Made by a program: the position numbers and the translations under genes
Origin: Bacteroidales bacterium
GTDB lineage: Bacteria; Bacteroidota; Bacteroidia; Bacteroidales; Paludibacteraceae
Assembly: GCA_015061115.1 (NCBI GenBank)
Contig: SUXE01000002.1
Span: 102,692-166,691, forward strand
Length of the DNA stretch: 64,000 nucleotides
Direction of reading: 5' to 3'
The notes under the pieces: model-generated
Database searches by the model: none
Told to the model about the DNA's origin: nothing
The model's input: the letters and a program-made list of their open reading frames with translations, nothing else
Shown: positions 27,275 through 35,275 of the stretch, in pieces
Layout: the number at the start of each line of letters is the position of its first letter
Numbering within the stretch: position 1 is the first letter of the stretch

Positions 27275-27778
27275 TCAGACATCTGGATTTTCATCTATTA
27301 ACCAAAAACGTCCCCTATCTCCACGAAAAACAACTTTGATATTATTTTTTTTAAAAATAGAAACAATATCCTTTGTTTCATAATTATTTTTACATTGAAA
27401 AAACAAACATTTGTTTTTTACAAATGCCAATGGATAATGTCTTTTTACTTTTATGTATAGAGTTTCATAAGTCCTTCCACATTCACATATAACAATATTA
27501 ATATCTTCATATTTGTATCTATAATGTCTCCACAAAGGACGAAGGCAATAAAACATGTCTATACATTCTTTTTCAAAACTTAAGGTTTTGACAGAAAACA
27601 ACGACATCAAATATAATGTAATAATGTTTATAAAAAACAATTTAACAATAAAAAAATATTCACCATTAGTTGCTGCTTCCTTACAAGGTAATATTGACAT
27701 ACCGAATATCAATGCTATTCCACAAAATGTCATTCCTTTAGAACATCGGAAACTTATTCCTTTTTTATTATTATCCAT
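27275..27778 (-). CDS. Membrane immunity candidate for the hydrophobic tip
   Basis: A 167-aa protein with two hydrophobic segments within residues 15-65 and a cytoplasm-type C-terminal part (YRYKYEDINIVICECGRTYETLYIKVKRHYPLAF). It starts 2 nt after the toxin stop. The paralogue at 21520-22023 follows a remnant of the same toxin, so two independent pairings support toxin-immunity partnership. An integral membrane immunity protein fits a membrane-active toxin. Confidence 0.7.
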   Translation of the reverse strand: MDNNKKGISFRCSKGMTFCGIALIFGMSILPCKEAATNGEYFFIVKLFFINIITLYLMSLFSVKTLSFEKECIDMFYCLRPLWRHYRYKYEDINIVICECGRTYETLYIKVKRHYPLAFVKNKCLFFQCKNNYETKDIVSIFKKNNIKVVFRGDRGRFWLIDENPDV

Positions 27779-27780
27779 TA

Positions 27781-29256
27781 TTAAAATTGAATTAGAGAAT
27801 TAATTATACCTCCGATATCATTAATCAAGTCCATAAGATTTGCAGTCCTACCAACCATTCCAGATTGAGCATCAATCAATGGAGCTTTTGTTTTCGGATG
27901 CAATTTCGGATTTCCCTTAGTATCTAATATTGATCTCGCATTAGAACCTGCTTTAAAACCAGAGTAAAGGTCATAAACTCCACCAACTATAGCAACTCCA
28001 ATTTTAACTGTTTTAACTTTATTTTTGTCACTTTCTGATGTAGCTAACCTTGTAAACCCAGATTCCCCATTACGGTCAGTTACCATATCATCAACTGAAT
28101 TCACAAGTCCCAAACCGGCAATTCCATAATCAGCCAAAGCCGCTAGACCTGTTACGCCTGCTGCAATCGACGTAAGTATCGACGAAACTCCTGTAATAAA
28201 TGCCGTCATTCCCAATCCGACTGTCATGTCTCTATCTGTAACAATGCCCATATTAGCGTCGTCAGAGGTTCCCTCTGAAAAAAATGCATCCAAAGACATA
28301 CATACATTAACTAACTCATTGCGACAATTATCTGCAGTACCTTTAAAGACCTTAACATTTCCATCTGTGGTTGTTACTATTGCATCTATAAATCTATCAT
28401 CATTATATTTTAATATATAACTTCCTCCATATTCATCCACATAAGCTTTAGCATCTTTAATGTGTTCATCATCAACTGGGGAATTTCCATCCGGATCCAC
28501 CAACTTCACCGGATTTCCCATACAATAATTATACGGGCTCATTCCAGCATACTTCTCCCACATCGGATCCACACTCAACCACATTGCTCCCGTAGGATCA
28601 AGATATCTTGCACCGTAGTAGTACAAACCTGTCTCGTTGTCCAACTCTTTGGCATTGAACAGGTAGTTTGTAGAGAATGAATTGTTTCTCTCTTCCACAA
28701 ACACTTCGCCGTATGGAATGTATTCGATGTGCTGGGCGATGTTTCCGTCTGCATCAGTCACGTAAGATGTTGAGCCAAGATGATCTGGATGATAGAAGAA
28801 TACAAGATTTTCTGGTTCCTCTGAGTCCATTGTGGAATCTTTCTCCACTTTCTCTTTTTCTGGAGCAGAATATGTGAATCCGAGTTCCTTGTATCTTGCT
28901 CCAATATTATCCTTCTGAATGTCAGAGATTTTCTTGCCTCCTGCCATTTCAACACGGCGAGGATCAGCTCCGAAGCCATCTTCATTGCCAAGCTTTGATG
29001 CGATTCTTTGGTTTGCCGCATAGATATGCTTTGTGTAAGCTCCACCATTCGACACCACGAAGTATGGGCTGACGTATGCTGTAAACTTAGTCACTGCATC
29101 ATTTCCACCAACCTTCTTTCCATTAACGTGAACCATTTCTGTCTCGCTTGTCAACTTCACTGTTCTTTCGCCAGCTGCATCATAGAAATAGCATGACACG
29201 CTTCCGTTGTTGTTGACGGCAAGTAGGCGGTTCTCCTCATCCCATAGGAAGGATTT
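27781..29256 (-). CDS. Silent Rhs tip: hydrophobic, pore-former-like toxin
   Basis: Long-core cassette. Rhs homology begins with SFLWDEENRLLAVNNNGSVS at about 29256 and is intact to DPDG (about 28490). The tip of about 235 residues has a helical start, then a long hydrophobic Gly/Ala-rich stretch (TVGLGMTAFITGVSSIL, IAAGVTGLAALADYGIAG) and IGVAIVGGVYDLYSGF. No catalytic motif is visible; membrane insertion is a plausible mode. No own start codon before the core; GTG at 29199 is internal to the core. Confidence 0.72.
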   Translation of the reverse strand, partial: KSFLWDEENRLLAVNNNGSVSCYFYDAAGERTVKLTSETEMVHVNGKKVGGNDAVTKFTAYVSPYFVVSNGGAYTKHIYAANQRIASKLGNEDGFGADPRRVEMAGGKKISDIQKDNIGARYKELGFTYSAPEKEKVEKDSTMDSEEPENLVFFYHPDHLGSTSYVTDADGNIAQHIEYIPYGEVFVEERNNSFSTNYLFNAKELDNETGLYYYGARYLDPTGAMWLSVDPMWEKYAGMSPYNYCMGNPVKLVDPDGNSPVDDEHIKDAKAYVDEYGGSYILKYNDDRFIDAIVTTTDGNVKVFKGTADNCRNELVNVCMSLDAFFSEGTSDDANMGIVTDRDMTVGLGMTAFITGVSSILTSIAAGVTGLAALADYGIAGLGLVNSVDDMVTDRNGESGFTRLATSESDKNKVKTVKIGVAIVGGVYDLYSGFKAGSNARSILDTKGNPKLHPKTKAPLIDAQSGMVGRTANLMDLINDIGGIINSLIQF

Positions 29257-29440
29257 TTCTCGCTCGCCTTACGGCTCGCTCGAAGGGGATGGGGGCAAGG
29301 GCGTTCCGCCCTTTGCAATTCCTCATCACATGATTCCAACTTCTGTCATATAATGAATTTAAAGATCGCTTTCAAATCATTGATTTGATGTTTACAAAGA
29401 TAATTATCTTTTGGAAATCATTCTCATTTTCTTCTTTTAG
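29257..29440 (-). repeat. Cassette spacer (S2-type)
   Basis: CGCCTTACGGC hairpin and REP-like GGGCGTTCCGCCC beside the SFLWDEEN core boundary, then AAAGATCGC, inverted repeat and TATCTTTG (29395-29402). Confidence 0.82.
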
Positions 29441-29449
29441 TCCGTCTAT

Positions 29450-29863
29450 TTAATCAGAGTCATCCTTACAAAACTTTAAGAATTCTTCATGTAGGAACGG
29501 CATTATCCCCACAATCGTATCTTTCTTAAACAACTTAAAAACAACCTTTTTAGAATTAATAGAACACCATCTCAATGTGATGCTGTTTTCATCTTTATGT
29601 ATAAAAATTGTATCTCCATCAAGCCGTCCTATTAACTTTTGATCCAATTGCCAAAAAGAAGATTTATCAGAAAAGTTTTCACAAACACTTGTGTCTCCTT
29701 TCACATATCCTTTGCAAAAAAGAGTCGAAAGCCCCAGTCGGTATTGAAATAAAAACTTATCATTACACTCAACATATAAACTATTTAAAGTTTCATAAGA
29801 ATCACATTGAGAATAAGCACTACAAATAGCAAAACTAAAAAGAAACAAAAATAAAGTTTTCAT
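29450..29863 (-). CDS. Exported immunity candidate for the HETTH tip
   Basis: A 137-aa protein with a signal peptide (MKTLFLFLFSFAICSAYSQ). Its ATG overlaps the toxin stop by 4 nt (29860-29863). Four or more cysteines in the mature part. No domain recognised. Confidence 0.65.
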   Translation of the reverse strand: MKTLFLFLFSFAICSAYSQCDSYETLNSLYVECNDKFLFQYRLGLSTLFCKGYVKGDTSVCENFSDKSSFWQLDQKLIGRLDGDTIFIHKDENSITLRWCSINSKKVVFKLFKKDTIVGIMPFLHEEFLKFCKDDSD

Positions 29864-31302
29864 CTCACATCGTAATTAAAATAATCAACAATACGTTTAT
29901 CTCCACCTGTCTTAAACATTCCATCCTTAAACAAGAGAAAAGCAATATTTGGGTTTGAATCACAGATTTTATAAAAATCGCTCATTTTGGAATTTTTATT
30001 CATTTTTATAGGTGCATATCCAGCACCCATATCATATAAGTATTTACCATTAGGATCTACTATATTTGAAATCCATTTTTCATTAACAACACTCATTTTC
30101 TGAACACCTGAAAAAGCTAATTCATATTTGTAAGCTTGTATTTCATCATAAACATCTTTCAAAACAGCCTGACCTGTTTGTTTGTGAAATCCTATCTCTC
30201 CATTTTGATATTGAGTCACATGCGTTGTTTCATGAACAAAATTTGCAATATCTGTATAATTAATCATCACAACACCAGTCGACATGTCTTTACTTACACT
30301 TCCAACCCCACCTTCTAACTTATTTAACTTATACATTTGTGTATCATCATTTTCGATTCTCCTCAAATCTTGTAACTTTGTGTTGAGATATATTTCTCTT
30401 TGCTTTAAAGATCTATATTCAGATTTCTTTAATTTACTATTCGCTAAAATAGAACTTATTTCATCTCTTTTCTTTTCAATTTCCGCTACATTTTGATTCC
30501 ATTCTATTTTAGATTCTTCTTCTACACTTCTTCCATCCGGATCCACCATCACCACTGGATTTCCTGCACAATAATTGTACGGGCTCATTCCAGCATACTT
30601 TTCGAATAATGGGTCAGCAGATAACCACATAGCCCCCGTAGGATCCAGATATCTTGCACCGTAGTAGTACAAGCCTGTCTCGTTGTCAAGTTCCTTGGCA
30701 TTGAACAAGAAATTAGTAGAGAATTGGTTGTTGCGCTCTTCCACGAATACCTCGCCGTATGGAATGTATTCAATGTGCTGGGCAATATTTCCATCAGCGT
30801 CTGTGACGTAAGATGTTGAGCCAAGATGATCTGGATGATAGAAGAATACAAGATTCTCTGGCTCTTCTGAGTCCATTGTGGAATCTGGCAACACCTCCTC
30901 TTTCTTGGCCTCTTCATAGTCTATTCCAAGGGATTCATAACGGGCTTTGATTGTGGTAGCAAGATTATCAGTTTTCTTCAATCCTCCTGCCTGCTCCACT
31001 CTTCTCGGATCAGCTCCGAATCCATCTTCATTGCCTAATTTCGATGCGATTCTTTGGCTTGCCGCATAGATATGCTTTGTGTAGGCTCCACCATTAGAAA
31101 CTACGAAATATGGGCTGACATAGGCTGTGAATTTGCTGACATTGGCGTTTCCACCGACTTTTTTGCCGTTCACATGCACCATCTCGCTCTCACTTGTCAA
31201 CTTCACTGTTCTTTCGCCAGCTGCATCATAGAAGTAGCATGATACGCTTCCGTTGTTGTTGACGGCAAGTAGGCGGTTCTCCTCATCCCATAGGAAGGAT
31301 TT
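29860..31302 (-). CDS. Silent Rhs tip: HETTH metallopeptidase toxin
   Basis: Long-core cassette starting at KSFLWDEENRLLAVN (31302). The linker after DPRRVEQAGG differs from other copies (KTDNLATTIKARYESLG, EEAKKEEVLPDS), so this core is a distinct allele. After DPDG (about 30540) the tip has a charged coiled-coil-like segment (NVAEIEKKRDEISSILANSK) and then NFVHETTHVTQYQNGE (HETTH about 30220-30234) followed by DEIQAYKYE, the zincin layout with a downstream Glu. The same ExxAY pattern occurs in the HELLH tip at 23141. The frame is open upstream into the spacer. Confidence 0.78.
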   Translation of the reverse strand, partial: KSFLWDEENRLLAVNNNGSVSCYFYDAAGERTVKLTSESEMVHVNGKKVGGNANVSKFTAYVSPYFVVSNGGAYTKHIYAASQRIASKLGNEDGFGADPRRVEQAGGLKKTDNLATTIKARYESLGIDYEEAKKEEVLPDSTMDSEEPENLVFFYHPDHLGSTSYVTDADGNIAQHIEYIPYGEVFVEERNNQFSTNFLFNAKELDNETGLYYYGARYLDPTGAMWLSADPLFEKYAGMSPYNYCAGNPVVMVDPDGRSVEEESKIEWNQNVAEIEKKRDEISSILANSKLKKSEYRSLKQREIYLNTKLQDLRRIENDDTQMYKLNKLEGGVGSVSKDMSTGVVMINYTDIANFVHETTHVTQYQNGEIGFHKQTGQAVLKDVYDEIQAYKYELAFSGVQKMSVVNEKWISNIVDPNGKYLYDMGAGYAPIKMNKNSKMSDFYKICDSNPNIAFLLFKDGMFKTGGDKRIVDYFNYDVR

Positions 31303-31812
31303 CTTCTCGCTCGCCTTACGGCTAGCTCGAAGGGGATGGGGGCAAGGGCGTTCCGCCCTTTGCATTCCTCTTTTCCTGGACTCAGCTTCTGGATATTCAG
31401 AAATTATAAAGATCGCTTTTCAAATCATTGATTTGATGTTTGCAAAGATAATTATCTTTTTGAAATCATCTTAGTCTTTTCCCTTTTCTTTTCCGCTCGT
31501 GCTTACGCACTCGCGGAAGTGGGTGGGACAAGGGCGTTCCGCCCTTGAAAATCCTCATTTTCCGATACAACCCATCTGCCTTGCTAAAGCCATAATACAT
31601 TACCTTAGTGTAGGAATACCCACTCACTACAAGGGTCGTAGACCCTTTATCGCTCGCGACGATAGCCGATTCCATAATGGTTGAGGTCGAAGACCTTAAT
31701 CATTATGGTGTCGGTTTATTCGATTTTGCGTCGGGAACATTGACTTTCTCGCTCGCCCTTACGGGCTCGCTCGAAGGGGACTGGGGCAAGGGCTTCGCCC
31801 TTTGGAATCCAC
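31303..31812 (-). repeat. Cassette spacer array with palindromic block
   Basis: This 553-nt gap up to 31855 holds no gene. It consists of a CGCCTTACGGC/REP unit, an S2 block (TATCTTTG at 31443-31450), a GTGCTTACGCAC/REP unit, then the block GGGTCGTAGACCC, the 33-nt palindrome 31674-31706 and a GCCCTTACGGGC hairpin. The right half duplicates 24551-24860. Confidence 0.84.
31674..31706. repeat. 33-nt imperfect palindrome (copy 2)
   Basis: Same palindrome as 24756-24788 with one base changed (GACCTTAATCATTAT), in the same order relative to the GGGTCGTAGACCC hairpin and the terminal CGCCC/GGGCT hairpin. Confidence 0.7.
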
Positions 31813-31855
31813 AATATATTAGCAATTTGAATTACATAATATACTAATGTATGCC

Positions 31856-32338
31856 TTAATATGATTTAATATAACATATTTTTCCAGCCAAATCATCCGG
31901 GACGAATCGTTTTAAAGAATCTAGCAAATCTTTTGAAGATATATCAAAATGATCAATACAAAAAATAGAATAGCCAGAATCTGTTTCAACAGTAAAAGTA
32001 ACATTACTCGACGGTCCATTTATAACTTTCTTTATCACTAACTTTTTCACTTCTTTCCATTCATATGAAAATGAAATAGAACTTAAAGCATTAACACAAG
32101 TAACGCCATCAAATGTGATTTTTATAAAACTATCTCTATCTTTACAACGCAAGTATACATCTCTTAATTCCCAAACAAAAAATATAGTATTGAGAATAAA
32201 AAGAGGAACAAACCTTATAGTCCAAAAAGAAATAGCGAACAAAAACAAGAGAAGAAAAACCTCAGTAATCCTCAAACTTTTTTTGGGGACAATTAATTCA
32301 ACTAAGTTCGAACCGTCAAAATAGCTTTTTGTGGGCAT
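31856..32338 (-). CDS. Two-helix membrane immunity-candidate protein
   Basis: A 160-aa protein almost identical to 6891-7373. Hydrophobic hairpin ITEVFLLLFLFAISFWTI and FVPLFILNTIFFVWEL, then a polar domain with SSISFSYEWKEVKKLVIKK and FDISSKDLLDSLKRFVPDD. It follows the frameshifted tip 32350-33325 by 11 nt. Intact although its toxin is frameshifted. Confidence 0.7.
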   Translation of the reverse strand: MPTKSYFDGSNLVELIVPKKSLRITEVFLLLFLFAISFWTIRFVPLFILNTIFFVWELRDVYLRCKDRDSFIKITFDGVTCVNALSSISFSYEWKEVKKLVIKKVINGPSSNVTFTVETDSGYSIFCIDHFDISSKDLLDSLKRFVPDDLAGKICYIKSY

Positions 32339-32349
32339 ACTAATAAATT

Positions 32350-33325
32350 TTATTCGTTAATTTTTGTATTTATTCCACCTTGTGTCATATTATTAACCGT
32401 TTCTATAACGCCCCCAAAATATTTACTATTTGAACGATCCACTGCATTTTGTGCATTTTTAACATTTCTTGCCTTTTCAGAAATTTTAAGGTTTATTGCT
32501 TCTTTTGCTTGTTGTTTAGGAGTTTGACTCAAATTCTGATAATTATCATAATTTTCTCTCCATTGTGAATGATTTCCTTTATTAACAAATTTTTAGGAAC
32601 ATTAAAGGCTTCCTTAAATTCAGCTTCCAGTTCTGATTGCGATGGAATTTTTTGTTCTAGAGCTTTACTCAAGTCTTCCGTTGCAGAAGATTTTACTCCA
32701 TTTACAAATTTAGTCGCGACTCCGTTTACGACTCCTCCAACAGCAATAGATTTAAGTGTTTTAACCCCATCATATTCTTTTTGATTATCAAAGGCTATAT
32801 TAAGCCCCTGCTCAGTAACATCACCCACAGCTCCCCCTAAAGCGCCAAAGCCTGCACCAGCAACAACTGAACCTTCAAAAAATACACCTCCACATGCAGC
32901 AACTGCACCACAAGCTGCACCTCCCAAAAATGCAGATCCAACTTTACCCACCTTACTTAAAGAGAAAGGCTCATCCCAATTATTATAAATTGCAAATCCT
33001 GCATTAACTACACCTCCTAACCCAGCAGCAATCACAACCCATGGGGCATTTCCATCCGGATCCAACATCACCACCGGATTATTTAAACAATAATTATAAG
33101 GAGTAGCACTAATATTTTTTTCATATAAAGGATCCACACTCAACCACATCGCTCCTGTAGGATCCAAGTATCTCGCACCATAATAGTAGAGACCTGTCTC
33201 ATTATCTAATTCTTTGGCATTGAACAAGAAATTAGTAGAGAATTGGGAATTACGCTCCTCCACGAAGACTTCACCATAAGGGATATATTCCACATGCTGA
33301 GCAATGTTTCCATCGGCATCTGTCA
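32350..33325 (-). pseudogene. Frameshifted Rhs tip with Gly-rich pre-toxin region
   Basis: Core begins at TDADGNIAQHVEY (33325), with an unusual KNISATPYNYCLNNP motif, and continues past DPDG (33055) into a Gly/Ala-rich hydrophobic region (VVIAAGLGGVVNAGFAIYNN, GAACGAVAACGG). After EAFNVPKN the frame is lost: near 32590-32597 one base is missing compared with the homologous remnant at 7385-7645, giving IKEIIHNGEK and a stop at 32529. In the other frame the tip continues VNKGNHSQWRENYDNYQ, SQTPKQQAKEAIN and ends GGINTKINE at 32350. Toxin activity of the family is unassigned. Confidence 0.72.
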
Positions 33326-33327
33326 AG

Positions 33328-33556
33328 CCCCCTAGCCCCCTGAAGGGGGAACTGGTTCGCCACTTTTGTAGAGACACTCCTATAATAGAATCTCAGTTTG
33401 GAAAACTATTAAAGATCGCTTGTCGTATTTTTTGAATCGACGGTGTAAAATTAATGATTTTAATTAATTTACATATCTTCCTCCCTTTCTTTTCCGCTCG
33501 TGCTTACGCACTCGCGGAAGGAATGTGGGGCAAGGGCGTTCCGCCCTTGGGAAGCC
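33328..33556 (-). repeat. Cassette spacer (S1)
   Basis: S1 unit with some drift (TTTTGTAGAGACACTCC) and the GTGCTTACGCAC hairpin variant normally seen in S2, so it is a hybrid. It joins the Rhs core four codons further downstream than in the other short-core cassettes. Confidence 0.82.
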
Positions 33557-33575
33557 TCTTAATAGAAAACTTTAA

Positions 33576-34052
33576 TCATTTATAATCCTCAAGCAATTGC
33601 ATAATTTTTACCAAACAAGGATTTTCTATTAAAGGAATAATACAATCCAAAGAAGCTGCACAACCTATCTCTTTAATACTATCGTTTTCAGTTAACAAAA
33701 AGGAAAAAGAATCTCCGTCCAATACCAAACATTCAAAAGTGTTGCCATATATTTCTTTCTCGAAAATGCCATAATCAAAATCACATTGAAAAGAGTTTTT
33801 TATCTCATTTTTTTTTATGATTTTATTCTTTCTAAATTTATATAGTTTTATACTTTCTTTTGTCTTGGAAAGAGCGACACAATACAATAAACCATATCTT
33901 ACAAAAAAAACATTATTGTTTTTCTTATATAATCGTTCTATTTTTCTATTTGGATACCAAGAATCAATTTCTACCATAGAAATTTCCCTGGAGAAAGAGA
34001 TCTCTATAGCAAAAAAGATAAATAAAACAAGTAACGAAAATTTACCATTCAT
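33576..34052 (-). CDS. Exported immunity candidate for the JAB-like tip
   Basis: A 158-aa protein with a signal peptide (KFSLLVLFIFFAIEISFS). It starts 7 nt after the toxin stop. No domain recognised. Export suggests the toxin works in the periplasm. Confidence 0.62.
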   Translation of the reverse strand: MNGKFSLLVLFIFFAIEISFSREISMVEIDSWYPNRKIERLYKKNNNVFFVRYGLLYCVALSKTKESIKLYKFRKNKIIKKNEIKNSFQCDFDYGIFEKEIYGNTFECLVLDGDSFSFLLTENDSIKEIGCAASLDCIIPLIENPCLVKIMQLLEDYK

Positions 34053-34059
34053 AATAAAG

Positions 34060-35250
34060 CTATTTTTTATTTGACTTGCTCAATTGTTCAAAAGAGTCAT
34101 AAGTTATTGTACCCAAAATTCTTTTGCCATTATAAAAAGAAACCTTCTTATCCCTTAGTCCAACAACAATCCAAGATATGTTTGCATTTTTAGTTCCGTA
34201 CTGACTTGCAAGTATCTTATCTTTTCTCGAAGGGGTTCCATAACCCGCCAAAATTTTATCATCAGAATATGTTTTATCTCTATATTTAACATCACCATGA
34301 ACATGCCATGCAACAGTCACTTCCATTATATCAACATTACGTTTTTCTCCTTTTATCTTAAACGGTATAATGTTAGAATTTACAAAAAGTTTATCGTCAG
34401 CTGTATAACCCGCTTGAGGCATTGGACCTTCTTCCCATTCTAACACCTCTCCATTTTTAGAAGCATGACCTCCATTTTCTCTCGTTGATTCTTTTGTTTG
34501 CTCCATTGATTTTTTTATTCCTGCAATAACTTTTTCATCCTGTGGAACTAAAACACTTTCATCATTTGCTAATTTTCCATAATATTTTCCATGTGTCTTC
34601 ATAGAACTCTTTATATAATCTTTCGTTTTTCCAGCAACCACATAAATATTATTCGTTTCACATTCTTTGTAACCAATTAATTCTGCATTCTCTCCATCAC
34701 AAGAATAATATTCATCATTTCTTCCATCAGGATCTATCATAGTAACAGGATTTCCATGGCAGTAATTATAAGGATTAGCATCAATATACTTCTCCCACAT
34801 CGGATCCACACTCAACCACATTGCTCCTGTAGGATCAAGATATCTTGCTCCGTAGTAGTACAAACCTGTTTCATTATCCAACTCTTTGGCATTGAACAAG
34901 AAATTAGTTGAGAATTTGGAATTACGCTCTTCAACAAACACCTCTCCATAAGGGATATACTCCACATGCTGGGCGATATTGCCGTCTGCATCTGTCACGT
35001 AGGAAGTTGAACCAAGATGGTCTGGATGATAGAAGAAAATCAATTTTTCTTCTGCCTCGGAGTCCATAGAAGAATCTTTCTCGACCTTCTCCTTTTCTGG
35101 AGCGGAATACTCATAACCAAGAGCCTTGAATCTCTCGCCTACATTGTCTTTCTGGAAATCAGAAATCTTCTTGCCTCCTGCCATCTCCACTCTTCTTGGG
35201 TCTGCTCCAAAACCGTCTATATTGCCTAATTTCGAAGCGATACGTTTCTC
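34060..35250 (-). CDS. Silent Rhs tip: JAB-like toxin (first cassette after the operon)
   Basis: Rhs homology starts at RIASKLGNIDGFGADPRR (about 35250), directly behind the expressed immunity gene, with no spacer. It is open through HPDHLGSTSYVTD, GARYLDPTG and DPDG (about 34725). The tip of about 220 residues has VTVAWHVHGDVKY, then TPSRKDKILASQ and SWIVVGLRDKKVSFYNGK. HxH followed by SxxD and a VVG strand is the layout of JAB/MPN-type peptidases, although the Pro after HxH is replaced by Gly. The broken tip at 5098-5586 has the textbook HTHPSG version. No native start; a GTG at 35190 is internal. Confidence 0.7.
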   Translation of the reverse strand, partial: EKRIASKLGNIDGFGADPRRVEMAGGKKISDFQKDNVGERFKALGYEYSAPEKEKVEKDSSMDSEAEEKLIFFYHPDHLGSTSYVTDADGNIAQHVEYIPYGEVFVEERNSKFSTNFLFNAKELDNETGLYYYGARYLDPTGAMWLSVDPMWEKYIDANPYNYCHGNPVTMIDPDGRNDEYYSCDGENAELIGYKECETNNIYVVAGKTKDYIKSSMKTHGKYYGKLANDESVLVPQDEKVIAGIKKSMEQTKESTRENGGHASKNGEVLEWEEGPMPQAGYTADDKLFVNSNIIPFKIKGEKRNVDIMEVTVAWHVHGDVKYRDKTYSDDKILAGYGTPSRKDKILASQYGTKNANISWIVVGLRDKKVSFYNGKRILGTITYDSFEQLSKSNKK

Positions 35251-35275
35251 GCCACGTAACTTTATATTCTAAATT

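Noticed and set aside
982..33556. Spacers as insertion sequences
   Set aside because: None contains a transposase frame or flanking target duplications; they are 90-500 nt and non-coding.
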